In this document: piece by piece, positions 27,877-37,096 of the stretch
Numbering within the stretch: position 1 is the stretch's first letter
How the letters are laid out: each line of letters begins with the position of its first letter
NCBI RefSeq assembly: GCF_900302445.1
Contig: NZ_ONZF01000013.1
Span: 46,664 to 110,663, forward strand
Direction: 5' to 3'
Length of the DNA stretch: 64,000 nt
Source: Palleronia abyssalis
GTDB lineage: Bacteria > Pseudomonadota > Alphaproteobacteria > Rhodobacterales > Rhodobacteraceae
Made by a program: the position numbers and the translations under genes
The notes under the pieces: generated by a model
Told to the model about the DNA's origin: nothing
Databases searched by the model: none
Seen by the model: only the letters and a program-made list of their open reading frames with translations

Positions 27877-29157
27877 TCAGATGATGTTGCGCGCCCGCAA
27901 ATCCTGGATCTGCGCGTCGCTGAGCGTCAGGCGTTCGCGCAAAAGCTCGTCCGTATGTTCGCCCACCAGCGGCGGGGGGGCGTTGTACACGACAGGCGTC
28001 GCCGAGAACTTCAGAGGGCTGCCCACCAGGCGCACGTCGCCCATCTTGTGATGCGTCAGCTTGATGAACATGTCGCGCTCGGCCAGTTGTTCGTCCTGTT
28101 CGATGTCGGACATGTCGTTGATCGGCCCGCAGGACACCTTGGCGGCGTTGATCGTCTTCATCCAGTGCAGTTTGCCGTGATGCGACAGCGCCTCGGTCAT
28201 GTCGCGCGTCAGATCGACCCGGTTGGCCAGGCGGTCGCGCGACCGGGCGTATTTCGCGTCCGTGGCCCATTCGGGATGCCCCAAGGCCTCGGCCAGGCGG
28301 GCGAATTCGCGGTCGTTGAACGTGGCGATCAGGATATGGCCATCCGACACCTGGAACACGCCGTTGGGGACGGCCGTGGGATGGTCGTTGCCCGTGCGGG
28401 GCAGGGGGGCGCGGGCATTCAGCCACGCCGACAGGGAATTGAGCAGCAGCGCGACCTGGGAATCGAACAGCGAGATGTCGATATGCTGGCCCTTGCCGGT
28501 CTTCGCGCGGTCGATGATGGCAGACAGAATGCCGATCACCGCGTTGTTGCCTGCGGTGATGTCGGCGATCGGGACGCCAACCCGCATGGGTCCGGCGCCG
28601 GTCATGCCGTCGGGAAGCCCGGTGACCGCCATCTGACCGCCCATCGCCTGCACCAGGTAATCGTAGCCCGAGCGATCGGAATAGGGCCCGGTCTGGCCGA
28701 AGCCGGTGATCGAACAGTAGATCAGCCGCGGATTCAGCTTTGACAGTTCGTCATAGCCCAACCCGTACCGTGACAGCGTCCCGGTGCGGAAGTTTTCGAT
28801 CAGAACATCGGCGTCCTTGATCAGGCCGCGCAGGATTTCGGCCCCGTCCGGGGTCGCGAAGTCCAGCGTGAGCGAGCGTTTGCCGCGATTGACGGTCTGG
28901 AAATAGGTGCTCTGTTCCAGTGAGTCATCCGGCGAGGTCACCCAGGGTGGACCCAGTGTGCGCAGGTCGTCGCCGCCGCCGGTCCGCTCGATCTTGACCA
29001 CGTCCGCGCCGAGGTCGGCCAGGGTCTGCCCTGCCAGCGGACCTGCCACGACACGGCTGAGGTCGAGGACTTTGACACCTGCGAGGATTCCGCCAGCGCC
29101 GCGGCCCGTTTGATCGGCTTCAACTGCCGGGACAGTGTTCCCCGAGCTATCGTTCAT
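27877..29157 (-). CDS. CaiB/BaiF (class III) CoA-transferase
   Basis: A 426-residue class III CoA-transferase. It opens with GVKVLDLSRVVAGPLAGQTLADLGADVVKIE and has the conserved Asp at about 166 in SGYDYLVQAMGG, the residue that forms the enzyme-acyl anhydride. It also has IENFRTGTLSRYGLGYDEL and GQHIDISLFDSQVALL. The start at 29157 is preceded by AAAAGGAAG. It heads the minus-strand operon that ends with the SnoaL-like gene. It probably moves CoA between pathway acids; substrates are unknown. Confidence 0.87.
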   Translation of the reverse strand: MNDSSGNTVPAVEADQTGRGAGGILAGVKVLDLSRVVAGPLAGQTLADLGADVVKIERTGGGDDLRTLGPPWVTSPDDSLEQSTYFQTVNRGKRSLTLDFATPDGAEILRGLIKDADVLIENFRTGTLSRYGLGYDELSKLNPRLIYCSITGFGQTGPYSDRSGYDYLVQAMGGQMAVTGLPDGMTGAGPMRVGVPIADITAGNNAVIGILSAIIDRAKTGKGQHIDISLFDSQVALLLNSLSAWLNARAPLPRTGNDHPTAVPNGVFQVSDGHILIATFNDREFARLAEALGHPEWATDAKYARSRDRLANRVDLTRDMTEALSHHGKLHWMKTINAAKVSCGPINDMSDIEQDEQLAERDMFIKLTHHKMGDVRLVGSPLKFSATPVVYNAPPPLVGEHTDELLRERLTLSDAQIQDLRARNII

Positions 29158-29333
29158 GTGCTGGCTTCCTTTTTCCTCGCAACGCCCCGTATTCAAACAT
29201 GGAATATGCGGAATATCCAATATTGGTATACAATAGTACCTTGCCGATATACATGTAAAGTATAATCATGTTGCGGAAGAGGCCGCGCGGGCCAAGGTTG
29301 TGCGCGGTAAGACTGAGGGGAGGACAGGTGGTC
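29158..29333. promoter_or_regulatory. Divergent promoter region with GTATAC-type operators
   Basis: This 176-base A/T-rich gap separates the CoA-transferase operon from a plus-strand SDR-Rieske operon. TTGGTATACAATA at 29223-29235 is a clear copy of the motif found in most intergenic spaces of this block, and TATACATGTA at 29248-29257 is a second palindromic copy. No gene is seen. Confidence 0.55.
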
Positions 29334-30095
29334 ATGGACCTTGATCTGAAGGGATCGAAAGTCGCCGTCACCGGCGGCAGCCGGGGCATCGGGAAATCCA
29401 TCGCAACCCTGTTTGCGGCCGAAGGCTGCGACGTGTCGATCTGCGCCCGCGGACCCGAGACGATCGAGAAGACGCGCGCCGAGATCGAGTCGCACGGGGT
29501 CAAGAGTTTCGGCACGGCGTTGCAAGGCCGGGACGGCGAGGCGGTGCGCACCTGGACCCGCGACACCTGCGATGCGTTCGGCGGGCTGGACGTTCTGGTC
29601 TGCAGCCTTTCGGCCGGCGGAGGCACCAATGACGAACGCTACTGGTACCGCTCGTTCGAGATTGACCTGATGAGCGCGACCCGCGCGGTCGAAGAGGCCT
29701 ATCCGCACCTGAAATCCTCTGAGAACGCCGCGATTCTGGTGGTGTCCAGCATGGCGGCGGCTGAAACTTTCGTGTCGCCCATGGCCTACAATTCGATGAA
29801 GGCGGCGCTGATCACCTGGTCCAAGCAGCTGGCCGAGCAGTTTGCCCCGAAAGGCATCCGGGTGAACTGCCTGGAGCCGGGGCCGACCATGTTTCCCGGA
29901 TCGAACTGGGAAATGATCAAGGTGGCCCGATCCCGGACCTATTCCGGGGTCCTCCGCCAGCAGCCGACCCGGCGCATGGCCGAGGCCGAAGAGATCGCGC
30001 GCTCCGCTGTCTTCCTGTGCAGCCCGGCGGCGCGGTGGGTGACCGGCGCCACACTGCGTGTCGATGGCGGGTATACCAAGGGCGTCCAATTCTAG
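29334..30095 (+). CDS. SDR-family oxidoreductase with altered NNAG motif
   Basis: A 253-residue short-chain dehydrogenase: TGGSRGIGKS at 16-25 and catalytic YNSMK. The structural NNAG motif is replaced by SLSAGGG. It ends VDGGYTKGVQF and is clearly paralogous to the SDR at 43379-44140, which shares SAGGG and the GG-TK-VQF end. The start at 29334 follows GGGGAGGACAGG. It leads a five-gene plus-strand operon with a Rieske oxygenase. It probably oxidises a ring alcohol or hydroxyacyl-CoA. Confidence 0.83.
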   Translation: MDLDLKGSKVAVTGGSRGIGKSIATLFAAEGCDVSICARGPETIEKTRAEIESHGVKSFGTALQGRDGEAVRTWTRDTCDAFGGLDVLVCSLSAGGGTNDERYWYRSFEIDLMSATRAVEEAYPHLKSSENAAILVVSSMAAAETFVSPMAYNSMKAALITWSKQLAEQFAPKGIRVNCLEPGPTMFPGSNWEMIKVARSRTYSGVLRQQPTRRMAEAEEIARSAVFLCSPAARWVTGATLRVDGGYTKGVQF

Positions 30096-30115
30096 ACGAG
30101 CGTGAGGAGAGTCCC

Positions 30116-31399
30116 ATGACCATTCAACGTATCAAGCCCGGTGACTATACCAAGACACCGATCGACAAGACCGAGGACCCAGATTTCGGGACCGACATGA
30201 TCCCGAAAACTCGGTATACAAGCCGCGAGTTCATGCAAAAAGAGTGGGATCGCCTCTGGACCAAGGTCTGGAACTGGGGCTGCGCCTCCGAGGACGTGGC
30301 CGAGCCGGGCGACTATATCGTCACGTCGCTGGGCAAGGAGGAAATCCTGATCACGCGCCAGCCCGACGGCACGATCAAGGCGTTCTACAACGTCTGCCAA
30401 CACCGCGGGAACCGGCTGATGATGGGACAGGGTAATGCCACGACGTTTCGCTGCAACTATCACCACTGGGAATACCGCCTGAACGGCGAGTTCGAAAACA
30501 TCCCCGACATCGAAAGCTTTCCACAAGGCGCGCCGCCCTGCGGCGGCTTGACCGAGGTGCGGTCGCGGGAATGGAACGGGTTCGTGTTCTTCTGCCTCGA
30601 CCCCGATGGCGAATCTTTCGAGGATTTCATCCATCCGCTCGAGGAGCACCTGGGCCCGTATCACTTCGACCGGATGGTGAAGGTCACCGACTGGACCGTC
30701 GAGTGGGAGTGCAACTGGAAGACCAGCGTGGACGCCTTCAACGAAAGCTATCACGTGCAGGGCATCCACCCCGAGCTGCTGTACTTCATCGAAGACAAGC
30801 ACCTGCAGATCGACACCTACGACAAGCACAACCGCTATCTCATCCCGTTCGCGACGATCAGCCACCGCGTGAACGAGACCACCGAGATCCCCCACCTCAT
30901 CAAGCACGCCATGAAAGAGGCCGGGATGGATCCGGCGGATTTCGACGGCCGGGTCAGCGAGGTGCGCGGCGCGCTTCAGAAGTTCAAGCGCGAGCACGGG
31001 GCCGAGATGGGCATCGATTACTCGGACCTGAACGACGAGCAGCTGACGGACGATTATCACTACATGATCTTCCCCAACATCACGATGAACACCCATGCCG
31101 AGGACCTGATGCTGTTCCGGCAACGTCCGCACGAGACCGATCCCGACCGCATGTATTTCGACGTGCAGATGTTCAAGCTGCTGAAGAAGGGCGAGGAGAA
31201 ACCGCGAAAGCCGAAGAATGAACGGTTCAAGCATGGCGAGCGGTCCATGGGCCTGGTGATCGATCAGGATGCGGCGAACCTGCCCGGCGTGCAGCGCGGC
31301 ATGCACTCGGAGGCGTATGAAGGTCTGTGGCTTGGCGATCAGGAGCTGCGCATCCGTCACTTCCACAAGGTGCTGATGGATTATGTCCAGGAAGACTGA
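30116..31399 (+). CDS. Rieske non-heme iron oxygenase, alpha subunit
   Basis: A 427-residue ring-hydroxylating oxygenase. The Rieske centre ligands are Cys94, His96, Cys113 and His116 (CQHRGNR...CNYHHW). The mononuclear iron site is in DAFNESYHVQGIHPE (His213, His218). No beta subunit gene follows, so it may be an alpha-only enzyme. The start follows GAGGAGAG. The next gene starts inside its 3' end. It would hydroxylate the pathway substrate using electrons from one of the two ferredoxins in this block; the substrate is unknown. Confidence 0.88.
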   Translation: MTIQRIKPGDYTKTPIDKTEDPDFGTDMIPKTRYTSREFMQKEWDRLWTKVWNWGCASEDVAEPGDYIVTSLGKEEILITRQPDGTIKAFYNVCQHRGNRLMMGQGNATTFRCNYHHWEYRLNGEFENIPDIESFPQGAPPCGGLTEVRSREWNGFVFFCLDPDGESFEDFIHPLEEHLGPYHFDRMVKVTDWTVEWECNWKTSVDAFNESYHVQGIHPELLYFIEDKHLQIDTYDKHNRYLIPFATISHRVNETTEIPHLIKHAMKEAGMDPADFDGRVSEVRGALQKFKREHGAEMGIDYSDLNDEQLTDDYHYMIFPNITMNTHAEDLMLFRQRPHETDPDRMYFDVQMFKLLKKGEEKPRKPKNERFKHGERSMGLVIDQDAANLPGVQRGMHSEAYEGLWLGDQELRIRHFHKVLMDYVQED

Positions 31400-31853
31400 C
31401 CCGCATCCCGACCGCAAATGGGAAGATCTGGAGGTCGGCGAGACGACGCGCTCGCGGCCTCTGACGGTCACGGCCGAGGACATGCTGGCTTTCGCAACAC
31501 GGTATGACCCGCAATATTTCCATTCGGACCCCGAGGCGGCGAAGGACAGCCTGTTCGGAGAGCTGGTGGCCTCAGGGCTCTATACGGCCGCGCTGTGGCG
31601 CATCCTCGACCACGAAGAGAACGGCAACGTCGATTGGGTCTGCGGCGTCCAGTGGGACGAGGTGCGCTGGCGCAAGGGCGTGAAGGCAGGCGACACGTTG
31701 GTCGCCAGCTCCGAGGTTCTGTCCAAGCGGCCTTCGGAAAGCCGCCCGGGCGTCGGGCTGGCGGTGCTGGCCCATACGGTCGAGAATCAGGACGGCGACA
31801 TCGTGTTCAGTTTCCGCTCGACCGATCTGGTCTATCGGCGCGACGCCGCATGA
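31383..31853 (+). CDS. MaoC-like hydratase/dehydratase
   Basis: A 156-residue hotdog-fold protein. RPLTVTAEDMLAFATRYDPQYFHSDPEAA carries the hydratase-2 catalytic Asp/His, followed by GELVASGLYTAALW. The start is within the Rieske gene (17-base overlap), and the stop overlaps the ThuA-like gene. It likely hydrates an enoyl-CoA or dehydrates a hydroxyacyl-CoA in the same route. Confidence 0.83.
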   Translation: MSRKTDPHPDRKWEDLEVGETTRSRPLTVTAEDMLAFATRYDPQYFHSDPEAAKDSLFGELVASGLYTAALWRILDHEENGNVDWVCGVQWDEVRWRKGVKAGDTLVASSEVLSKRPSESRPGVGLAVLAHTVENQDGDIVFSFRSTDLVYRRDAA

Positions 31854-32599
31854 GCTTTCCCCCGCGCTGCAATGCCTTGCTGATTGTGGGCGGTCCGTTC
31901 CACGACATGGATCATGCGCGGCATTCCCTGTTGGGCTATATGGGCGAACAGGAACGGCTGCGGGCGACCGTGCGCGACGTCTACGACCCGGACGCCATCG
32001 CGGCGGCAGACGTGATCGTGACGTATACGTGCAACCTGATCCCGGACGAGTCCGGGCTGGACGCGCTGGACGGGTTCCTGGCGCGCGGTGGGCGATGGTT
32101 CGCGTTGCATGGCACCAATTCCCGCATGGTTCTCAGCGGGGACGACCCGGTCGTCTGCCCGCCCCTGCCCAAGCGATTTCTGGACCTTCTGGGCAGTCAG
32201 TTCGCCGCCCACCCCGCGCCGGGACGCTACAAGGTGAAACCGGTTGGGCAGGACGCCCTGACCGTAGGTATCGGGACGTTCTTCGTAGAGGACGAGCAAT
32301 ACCTTCAGCATCATCTGCCCGGGAACGAGGTCCTGCTGGCGACGGTGTTCGAGGGGGAAACCCCCCTTTTCGAGACGCGTGACTGGCCCCGGTCTGAGCA
32401 TCAGGTGATGTATCGCCGCGCCCACGGGGACGGCGCGGTTCTTTATCTGACGCTGGGCCACACGCGGGGCCGCTATGACATGCAGCCCGTGACCGAGTTC
32501 TATCCGTTCGTGGAGCGTGGGTCCTGGCCCCATCCGGAATTTCAGAAACTCATCCGCCGCGGCCTGTGCTGGGCGATGAAAGAGGAGCCGTTCGTATGA
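31850..32599 (+). CDS. ThuA-like domain protein
   Basis: A 249-residue class I glutamine-amidotransferase-like (ThuA) protein: ALLIVGGPFHDMDH at the N-terminus, FLARGGRWFALHGTNS in the middle, and the family pattern VLYLTLGHTRGRYD near the C-terminus. ATGA overlaps link it to genes on both sides. ThuA proteins are best known from sugar oxidation, but no sugar genes are near. A second member lies at 42554-43372. The function in this pathway is unknown and may be an undescribed step. Confidence 0.8.
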   Translation: MSFPPRCNALLIVGGPFHDMDHARHSLLGYMGEQERLRATVRDVYDPDAIAAADVIVTYTCNLIPDESGLDALDGFLARGGRWFALHGTNSRMVLSGDDPVVCPPLPKRFLDLLGSQFAAHPAPGRYKVKPVGQDALTVGIGTFFVEDEQYLQHHLPGNEVLLATVFEGETPLFETRDWPRSEHQVMYRRAHGDGAVLYLTLGHTRGRYDMQPVTEFYPFVERGSWPHPEFQKLIRRGLCWAMKEEPFV

Positions 32600-33483
32600 G
32601 ACAGGCCATCGTCGAAGACGGCGCAACGCTGATCGAACTGACCATGGATGACGGCGTCGTCCTGCGCGCCGAAACCTTCGGCGATCCGGGCGCGCCGGGG
32701 GTTCTTCTGGCGCATGGCGGCGGGCAGACGCGTTACGCCTGGAGCCGGGTGGCCAGAACGCTGGGCGAAAACGGGTGGTACGCGATGGCACTGGATCTGC
32801 GCGGCCATGGCGAAAGCGACTGGGACGACAAGGCCGATTATTCGCTGGAACGCTACGCCGCCGACCTTGTGACGGTCGCCGGGCATTTCGCGGGCCCGCC
32901 CGTTGTCGTCGGCGCGTCGCTGGGCGGGAATGCGGGCACCCTGGCCGCAGGCGGCGCGGATCGGCAGGCGTTCCGCGCGTTGGTCCTGGTCGATATCACG
33001 CCCAAAATCGATGAGAAGGGCGTGGACAAGATCCTTGGGTTCATGGGCCGCCATCTGGAAGAGGGGTTCGCCAGCTATGAAGACGCGGCCGAGGCGATTT
33101 CAGGCTATCTGCCCGACCGCAAGGCCCGCAAATCGAATGTCACCTCCCTCAGCCGCTATCTGCGCGAAGGCCCCGACGGCCGGCTGCGCTGGCACTGGGA
33201 TCCTGCGTTCATCATGGGGCGCAAATCGTCCCGGCTCGACCCGAAGATGGTGGAAAAGCTCAACACGTCGCTGGGCGATATCGAGGTGCCGCTTCTGCTG
33301 ATCCGGGGGATGAACAGCGATCTGGTCACCGACGAAAGCGTGGCCGAGTTCCGCCGCATCGCCCCCCATGCCGCGCTTCAGGACGTCAGCGGGGCGGGCC
33401 ACATGATCGTGGGCGACCGGAACGACATCTTTGTCCGGGCGCTGGAGGATTTCCTTGCAGGACTGACCGAAGACGACGCCTAG
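32596..33483 (+). CDS. Alpha/beta-fold hydrolase
   Basis: A 295-residue hydrolase. It has LLAHGGGQTRYAW for the oxyanion region, DLRGHGESDW, nucleophile Ser108 in VGASLGGNAG, and His269 in GAGHMIVGD. The pattern is close to epoxide, ester and C-C bond hydrolases of aromatic and steroid routes. It overlaps the ThuA-like gene (ATGA) and its stop overlaps that of the convergent ferredoxin gene (CTAG). Hydrolytic ring opening is a plausible role. Confidence 0.85.
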   Translation: MRQAIVEDGATLIELTMDDGVVLRAETFGDPGAPGVLLAHGGGQTRYAWSRVARTLGENGWYAMALDLRGHGESDWDDKADYSLERYAADLVTVAGHFAGPPVVVGASLGGNAGTLAAGGADRQAFRALVLVDITPKIDEKGVDKILGFMGRHLEEGFASYEDAAEAISGYLPDRKARKSNVTSLSRYLREGPDGRLRWHWDPAFIMGRKSSRLDPKMVEKLNTSLGDIEVPLLLIRGMNSDLVTDESVAEFRRIAPHAALQDVSGAGHMIVGDRNDIFVRALEDFLAGLTEDDA

Positions 33484-33806
33484 CGGTCCGGGCGGACGAG
33501 AACGCGCCGCCCTTCGATCCTGACGTCGAATTTCGGCAGGTTTGGACAGGCCGATTTCGATCGGCCCGTCCGCGTGTCGAACCTGGCCCCGTGATGGGGA
33601 CAGGTGATCTCGCCTTCTTCGATCTCGCCACCCTCAAGCCTGCCGAACGAATGGGTGCAGAAGCCCGAAAAGGCGACAATCTCGCCTTGCCGGTCGCGCG
33701 ACAGCATGACCTCTTGGCTGCCGACGGTCGTGAAGAAGACGCCCGTCTTCGGCACCTGCATGGTCGAGCAGGCGTCCTGAAAGTCCTTATTGCCGCCTGG
33801 TAGCAT
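33480..33806 (-). CDS. Rieske-type [2Fe-2S] ferredoxin
   Basis: A 108-residue Rieske domain with ligands Cys50, His52, Cys69 and His72 (FCTHSFGRLEGG...TCPHHGARFD). It is too short to be an oxygenase, so it is an electron-transfer ferredoxin. It starts at 33806 after AAGGGG and follows an acyl-CoA dehydrogenase gene by nine bases. It is a likely partner of one of the two Rieske oxygenases in the block. No ferredoxin reductase gene is seen in the window. Confidence 0.85.
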   Translation of the reverse strand: MLPGGNKDFQDACSTMQVPKTGVFFTTVGSQEVMLSRDRQGEIVAFSGFCTHSFGRLEGGEIEEGEITCPHHGARFDTRTGRSKSACPNLPKFDVRIEGRRVLVRPDR

Positions 33807-33815
33807 GATGTCCCC

Positions 33816-34979
33816 TTACCCGACGCGCTGATTGAACCGCCGTCCGACCATGGCCGAGGCGATGTTCACTTTCTGGATGTCGATTGCGCCGCCCGCAATC
33901 CCCCAGCCCCAGCTGTCGCGCAGGCGCCGTTCCATCGGGTATTCTTTCGAATATCCGTATCCGCCCATAAGCTGCACGGCCGTGCCGGTGACCTCGCGGC
34001 TGATCTCGTTCGCATAGCATTTGGCGATGGAGCTTTCGAGGATCGAGGGCATCCCGTCCTCGGCATTGCTGGCCGCGCGGTGGATCAGAAGACGCGCGCC
34101 TTCGATGCGGATCTTCATCTCGGCCAGCTTGATCTGCACGCCCTGGAATTCGACGATGGGGCGGCCGAACTGCTTGCGCTCCTGCACATATTCCTGGACA
34201 TCGGCCAGCGCGCCCGACGCCTGCCCAAGCGACATGGTCGCGTTGCCGCAGCGTTCCAGATCGAAGGCTTCCATCAGCTTCTTGAACCCGCCGGCGGGGA
34301 CAATGATGCTGTCGAGCGGCAGTTCCACATCGTCGAAATTCAGGTCCGACGACGGTACGCCGCGGAAGCCCATTAGTTCTTCCTGCGGGCCGAAGGACAA
34401 GCCGGGCGTGCCCTTTTCGACATAGACGGCGCCGATGCCCTTGGCGCCGGGGTCGTCCGACATCCGGCAGTACACCACATAGCCATCTGCATGCCCGCCC
34501 CCCGAACACCAGCGCTTGGTCCCGTTGAGGATGACCTTGTCGCCCTGGACGACGGCCTTGGTCTTGAGGTCGGTCAGAGCGGATCCGGCATCGGGTTCCG
34601 ACATCGACACGGCGACCACCGCCTCGCCCGCGCAGACGCGGGGAATCACGCGCTCTTTCAGGCTGTCCTGGGCGAAATGCTCGATCGCGCGGATGGGGCC
34701 GACGCAGCTTTCGAAGACGGGGAACGCCACGGCCGAGCTGATCTTGGCGAATTCCTCGACCACCAGAAGCGCTTCGAGGTTGCCCAGGCCCAGCCCGCCG
34801 TATTTCTCGGCGACGTTGATCCCCAGAAAGCCCATCTCGGCATAGCGCAGCAGCCAGTCCGCGGGAACGGGCTGGTTCGTTTCCTCAAGCTCCTTTGCCA
34901 GATCCGGCAATTGCTCTTGGGCGAAACGTCTGGCGGCCTCTTGCAGGCTTTTCTGATCTTCGGTCAGCTGGAAGTCCAT
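33816..34979 (-). CDS. Acyl-CoA dehydrogenase (non-canonical catalytic segment)
   Basis: A 387-residue FAD acyl-CoA dehydrogenase: LGLGNLEALLVVEEFAK, VSMSEPDAGSALTDLKT, the WCSGGGHADGY loop, and ERKQFGRPIVEFQGVQ. The segment that usually carries the YEGT glutamate reads WGIAGGAIDIQ, so the base must come from elsewhere, as in some other dehydrogenase subfamilies. The start follows GGAGAGGG. It is divergent from the 2-oxoacid dehydrogenase operon. It desaturates an acyl- or ring-CoA ester. Confidence 0.85.
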   Translation of the reverse strand: MDFQLTEDQKSLQEAARRFAQEQLPDLAKELEETNQPVPADWLLRYAEMGFLGINVAEKYGGLGLGNLEALLVVEEFAKISSAVAFPVFESCVGPIRAIEHFAQDSLKERVIPRVCAGEAVVAVSMSEPDAGSALTDLKTKAVVQGDKVILNGTKRWCSGGGHADGYVVYCRMSDDPGAKGIGAVYVEKGTPGLSFGPQEELMGFRGVPSSDLNFDDVELPLDSIIVPAGGFKKLMEAFDLERCGNATMSLGQASGALADVQEYVQERKQFGRPIVEFQGVQIKLAEMKIRIEGARLLIHRAASNAEDGMPSILESSIAKCYANEISREVTGTAVQLMGGYGYSKEYPMERRLRDSWGWGIAGGAIDIQKVNIASAMVGRRFNQRVG

Positions 34980-35000
34980 GTGGCCCTCTCCTCCGCTCTG

Positions 35001-35055
35001 GATACAAAAACAGGTCTTTTCATATACACAAAAATCTGGGATGAAATATACAATC
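35001..35055. promoter_or_regulatory. TATAC-type operator pair between acyl-CoA dehydrogenase and E1 alpha genes
   Basis: TTTTCATATACACAAAA at 35017-35033 and ATATACAAT at 35046-35054 both match the recurring TATACA(A) motif. They lie in the divergent gap 34980-35103, which contains no gene. Confidence 0.5.
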
Positions 35056-35103
35056 GTTGCAAACGGCGAAATTGGTACCGCAAGGTGCGCTGGAGGATGG
35101 AAC

Positions 35104-36069
35104 ATGCAGCAAAGCCCCGACCAGATCCGAAGGGCCTATCGGCAAATGCGGTTGATCCGCGAGTTCGAAGAGCGTCTGCACGTCGAGAACCCGAAAGGTG
35201 AGATTGCGGGCTTCACCCATCTGTATTCGGGGCAGGAGGCCATCGCCGTCGGCGTCTGCGAGAACCTGCGCGATACCGACTACATCATCTCGACCCACCG
35301 GGGACACGGCCATTGCCTGGCGCGCGGATGCGACCCCAAAGGCATGATGCACGAGATCTACGGGCGGGCCGACGGGCTTGGCAAAGGCCGCGGCGGATCG
35401 ATGCACATCGCGGATCTCGACAAGGGGATGCTCGGCGCGAACGGTATCGTCGGGGGCGGTCAGCCCATCGCTGTCGGCGCCGCGGTCGCCTGCAAGGCGC
35501 GCCAGGATGGATCGGTCTCGGTCAGTTTCACCGGCGACGGCGCCTCGAACCAGGGGACGGTGTTCGAAGCCATGAACATGGCCGTGGTGCTGAAGCTGCC
35601 GAAGGTCTTCGTGCTCGAGAATAACGGATATTCCGAACACACCGGCGCAAGCTACGGGATCGGCGGCGACCTGAAGACCCGGACCGAAGGCTTTGGCATC
35701 CCCGTGTGGGAAGCGGACGGGTTCGACTATTTCTCGGTCTACGACGCGGCGGGCGAGGCCATCGAACATGCCCGGGCCGGCAAGGGCCCAAGCGCCATTC
35801 TGGCCACGGCGACCCGCTATTTCGGGCATTTCGAGGGCGATCCGCAGAACTATCGCGCGAAGGACGAGGTGAAGAACTTCCGCGAGACGAAGGACGCGCT
35901 GAAGCGGATCAGGGAGAAGGTGACAGGGGCCGGTATCTTCACGGCCGAGGATCTGGATTCCATCGACGCCGAGGTTCTGAAGCTGATCGACGACAGCGTT
36001 GGAACCGCGCGCAACGGGCCGGTCCCGGGGGCCGACATCATGATGTCCGACGTCTACGTCGATTACTGA
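35104..36069 (+). CDS. 2-Oxoacid dehydrogenase (acetoin/pyruvate-type) E1 component, alpha subunit
   Basis: A 321-residue thiamine-diphosphate enzyme subunit. The ThDP motif runs from GDGASNQG at 144-151 to ENNGY at 172-176. The phosphorylation-loop-like THRGHGHCLARG is at about 64-75. The start at 35104 follows GGAGGATGG. It is the first gene of an E1 alpha-E1 beta-E2 operon. The closest general type is acetoin dehydrogenase (AcoA), but no other acetoin genes are near. Oxidative decarboxylation of a 2-oxoacid or diketone released by the pathway is inferred. Confidence 0.88.
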   Translation: MQQSPDQIRRAYRQMRLIREFEERLHVENPKGEIAGFTHLYSGQEAIAVGVCENLRDTDYIISTHRGHGHCLARGCDPKGMMHEIYGRADGLGKGRGGSMHIADLDKGMLGANGIVGGGQPIAVGAAVACKARQDGSVSVSFTGDGASNQGTVFEAMNMAVVLKLPKVFVLENNGYSEHTGASYGIGGDLKTRTEGFGIPVWEADGFDYFSVYDAAGEAIEHARAGKGPSAILATATRYFGHFEGDPQNYRAKDEVKNFRETKDALKRIREKVTGAGIFTAEDLDSIDAEVLKLIDDSVGTARNGPVPGADIMMSDVYVDY

Positions 36070-36081
36070 AGGGGGCGCGAT

Positions 36082-37095
36082 ATGGCCGTATTAACGATGC
36101 GCGACGCGCTGAATCAGGCGTTGCACGAGGAAATGGAACGCGATCCCAGCGTGATCGTGATGGGCGAGGACGTCGCGGGCGGTGCCGGCGGCAGTTCCGG
36201 CAATGTCGAGGCCGCCGGGGGTATCTTCGGCGTGACCAAGGGTCTCAAGACCAAATACGGCGCCGACCGCGTGATCGACACGCCGATCTCGGAAAGCGCG
36301 ATCGTGGGTCTGGCGAACGGCTCGGCGCTGGCGGGGATGCGTCCCGTGGCCGAGCTGATGTTCGCGGATTTCGTGGGCGTCTCTCTGGACCAGATCTTCA
36401 ACCAGATGGCCAAGTTCCGGTACATGTTCGGCGGCAAGGCGAAGGTGCCGGTGGTCCTGCGGATGTCGATGGGGGCGGGCATGAACGCCGCGGCCCAGCA
36501 CAGCCAGACGATCTATCCCATGCTGACGATGGTGCCCGGTCTGAAGATCGTGATCCCGTCGAACCCCGCCGACGCCAAGGGCATGATGAAGCAGGCGATC
36601 CGTGACGACGATCCGGTGATCTTCTTCGAGCACAAGGCGCTGTATTCCCGCAAGGGCGAGGTCCCGGATGGCGAACACCTTGTCCCGTTCGGACAGGCCG
36701 AACTGGTCCGCGAAGGCAGCGACGTGACCGTTGTCGCCCTGGCCCGCATGGTGCCGTTCGCGATCAAGGCCGTGGACAAGCTGGCCGAGGAAGGGATCAC
36801 CTGCGATCTGATCGACCTGCGCACCACGTCGCCGCTGGACGAGGACGCGGTACTTGAAAGCCTGTCGATGACCGGGCGGCTGGTCGTGGTCGACGAGTCG
36901 AACCCGATGTGCTCGATCGCTTCCGAAATTGCCGGGATCGCAGCCTCGAAAGGGTTCTCCAGCCTGCGCGCTCCGGTCCAGAAGGTGACCGCGCCGCATA
37001 CCCCTGTCCCCTTCGCCCGCGAGCTTGAGCGTATGTACGTACCCAGCCCCGGCGACATCGAAGCCGCGATCCGTCGCGTGATGGAAGGAGCGTAA
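36082..37095 (+). CDS. 2-Oxoacid dehydrogenase E1 component, beta subunit
   Basis: A 337-residue E1 beta subunit: VIVMGEDVAGGAGGSSGN, DTPISESAIVGLANGSALAG, and GMNAAAQHSQTIYPML with the active-site His. It has the standard length for the family. It follows E1 alpha by 12 bases and precedes E2 by one base. Together with E1 alpha it forms the heterotetramer that decarboxylates the oxo-substrate and loads the acyl group onto lipoate. Confidence 0.9.
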   Translation: MAVLTMRDALNQALHEEMERDPSVIVMGEDVAGGAGGSSGNVEAAGGIFGVTKGLKTKYGADRVIDTPISESAIVGLANGSALAGMRPVAELMFADFVGVSLDQIFNQMAKFRYMFGGKAKVPVVLRMSMGAGMNAAAQHSQTIYPMLTMVPGLKIVIPSNPADAKGMMKQAIRDDDPVIFFEHKALYSRKGEVPDGEHLVPFGQAELVREGSDVTVVALARMVPFAIKAVDKLAEEGITCDLIDLRTTSPLDEDAVLESLSMTGRLVVVDESNPMCSIASEIAGIAASKGFSSLRAPVQKVTAPHTPVPFARELERMYVPSPGDIEAAIRRVMEGA

Positions 37096-37096
37096 G

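Noticed and set aside
30205..30220. GTATAC copy inside the first Rieske gene
   Set aside because: It lies in coding sequence (RYTSRE) and needs no regulatory explanation; several other GTATAC copies also lie inside genes.
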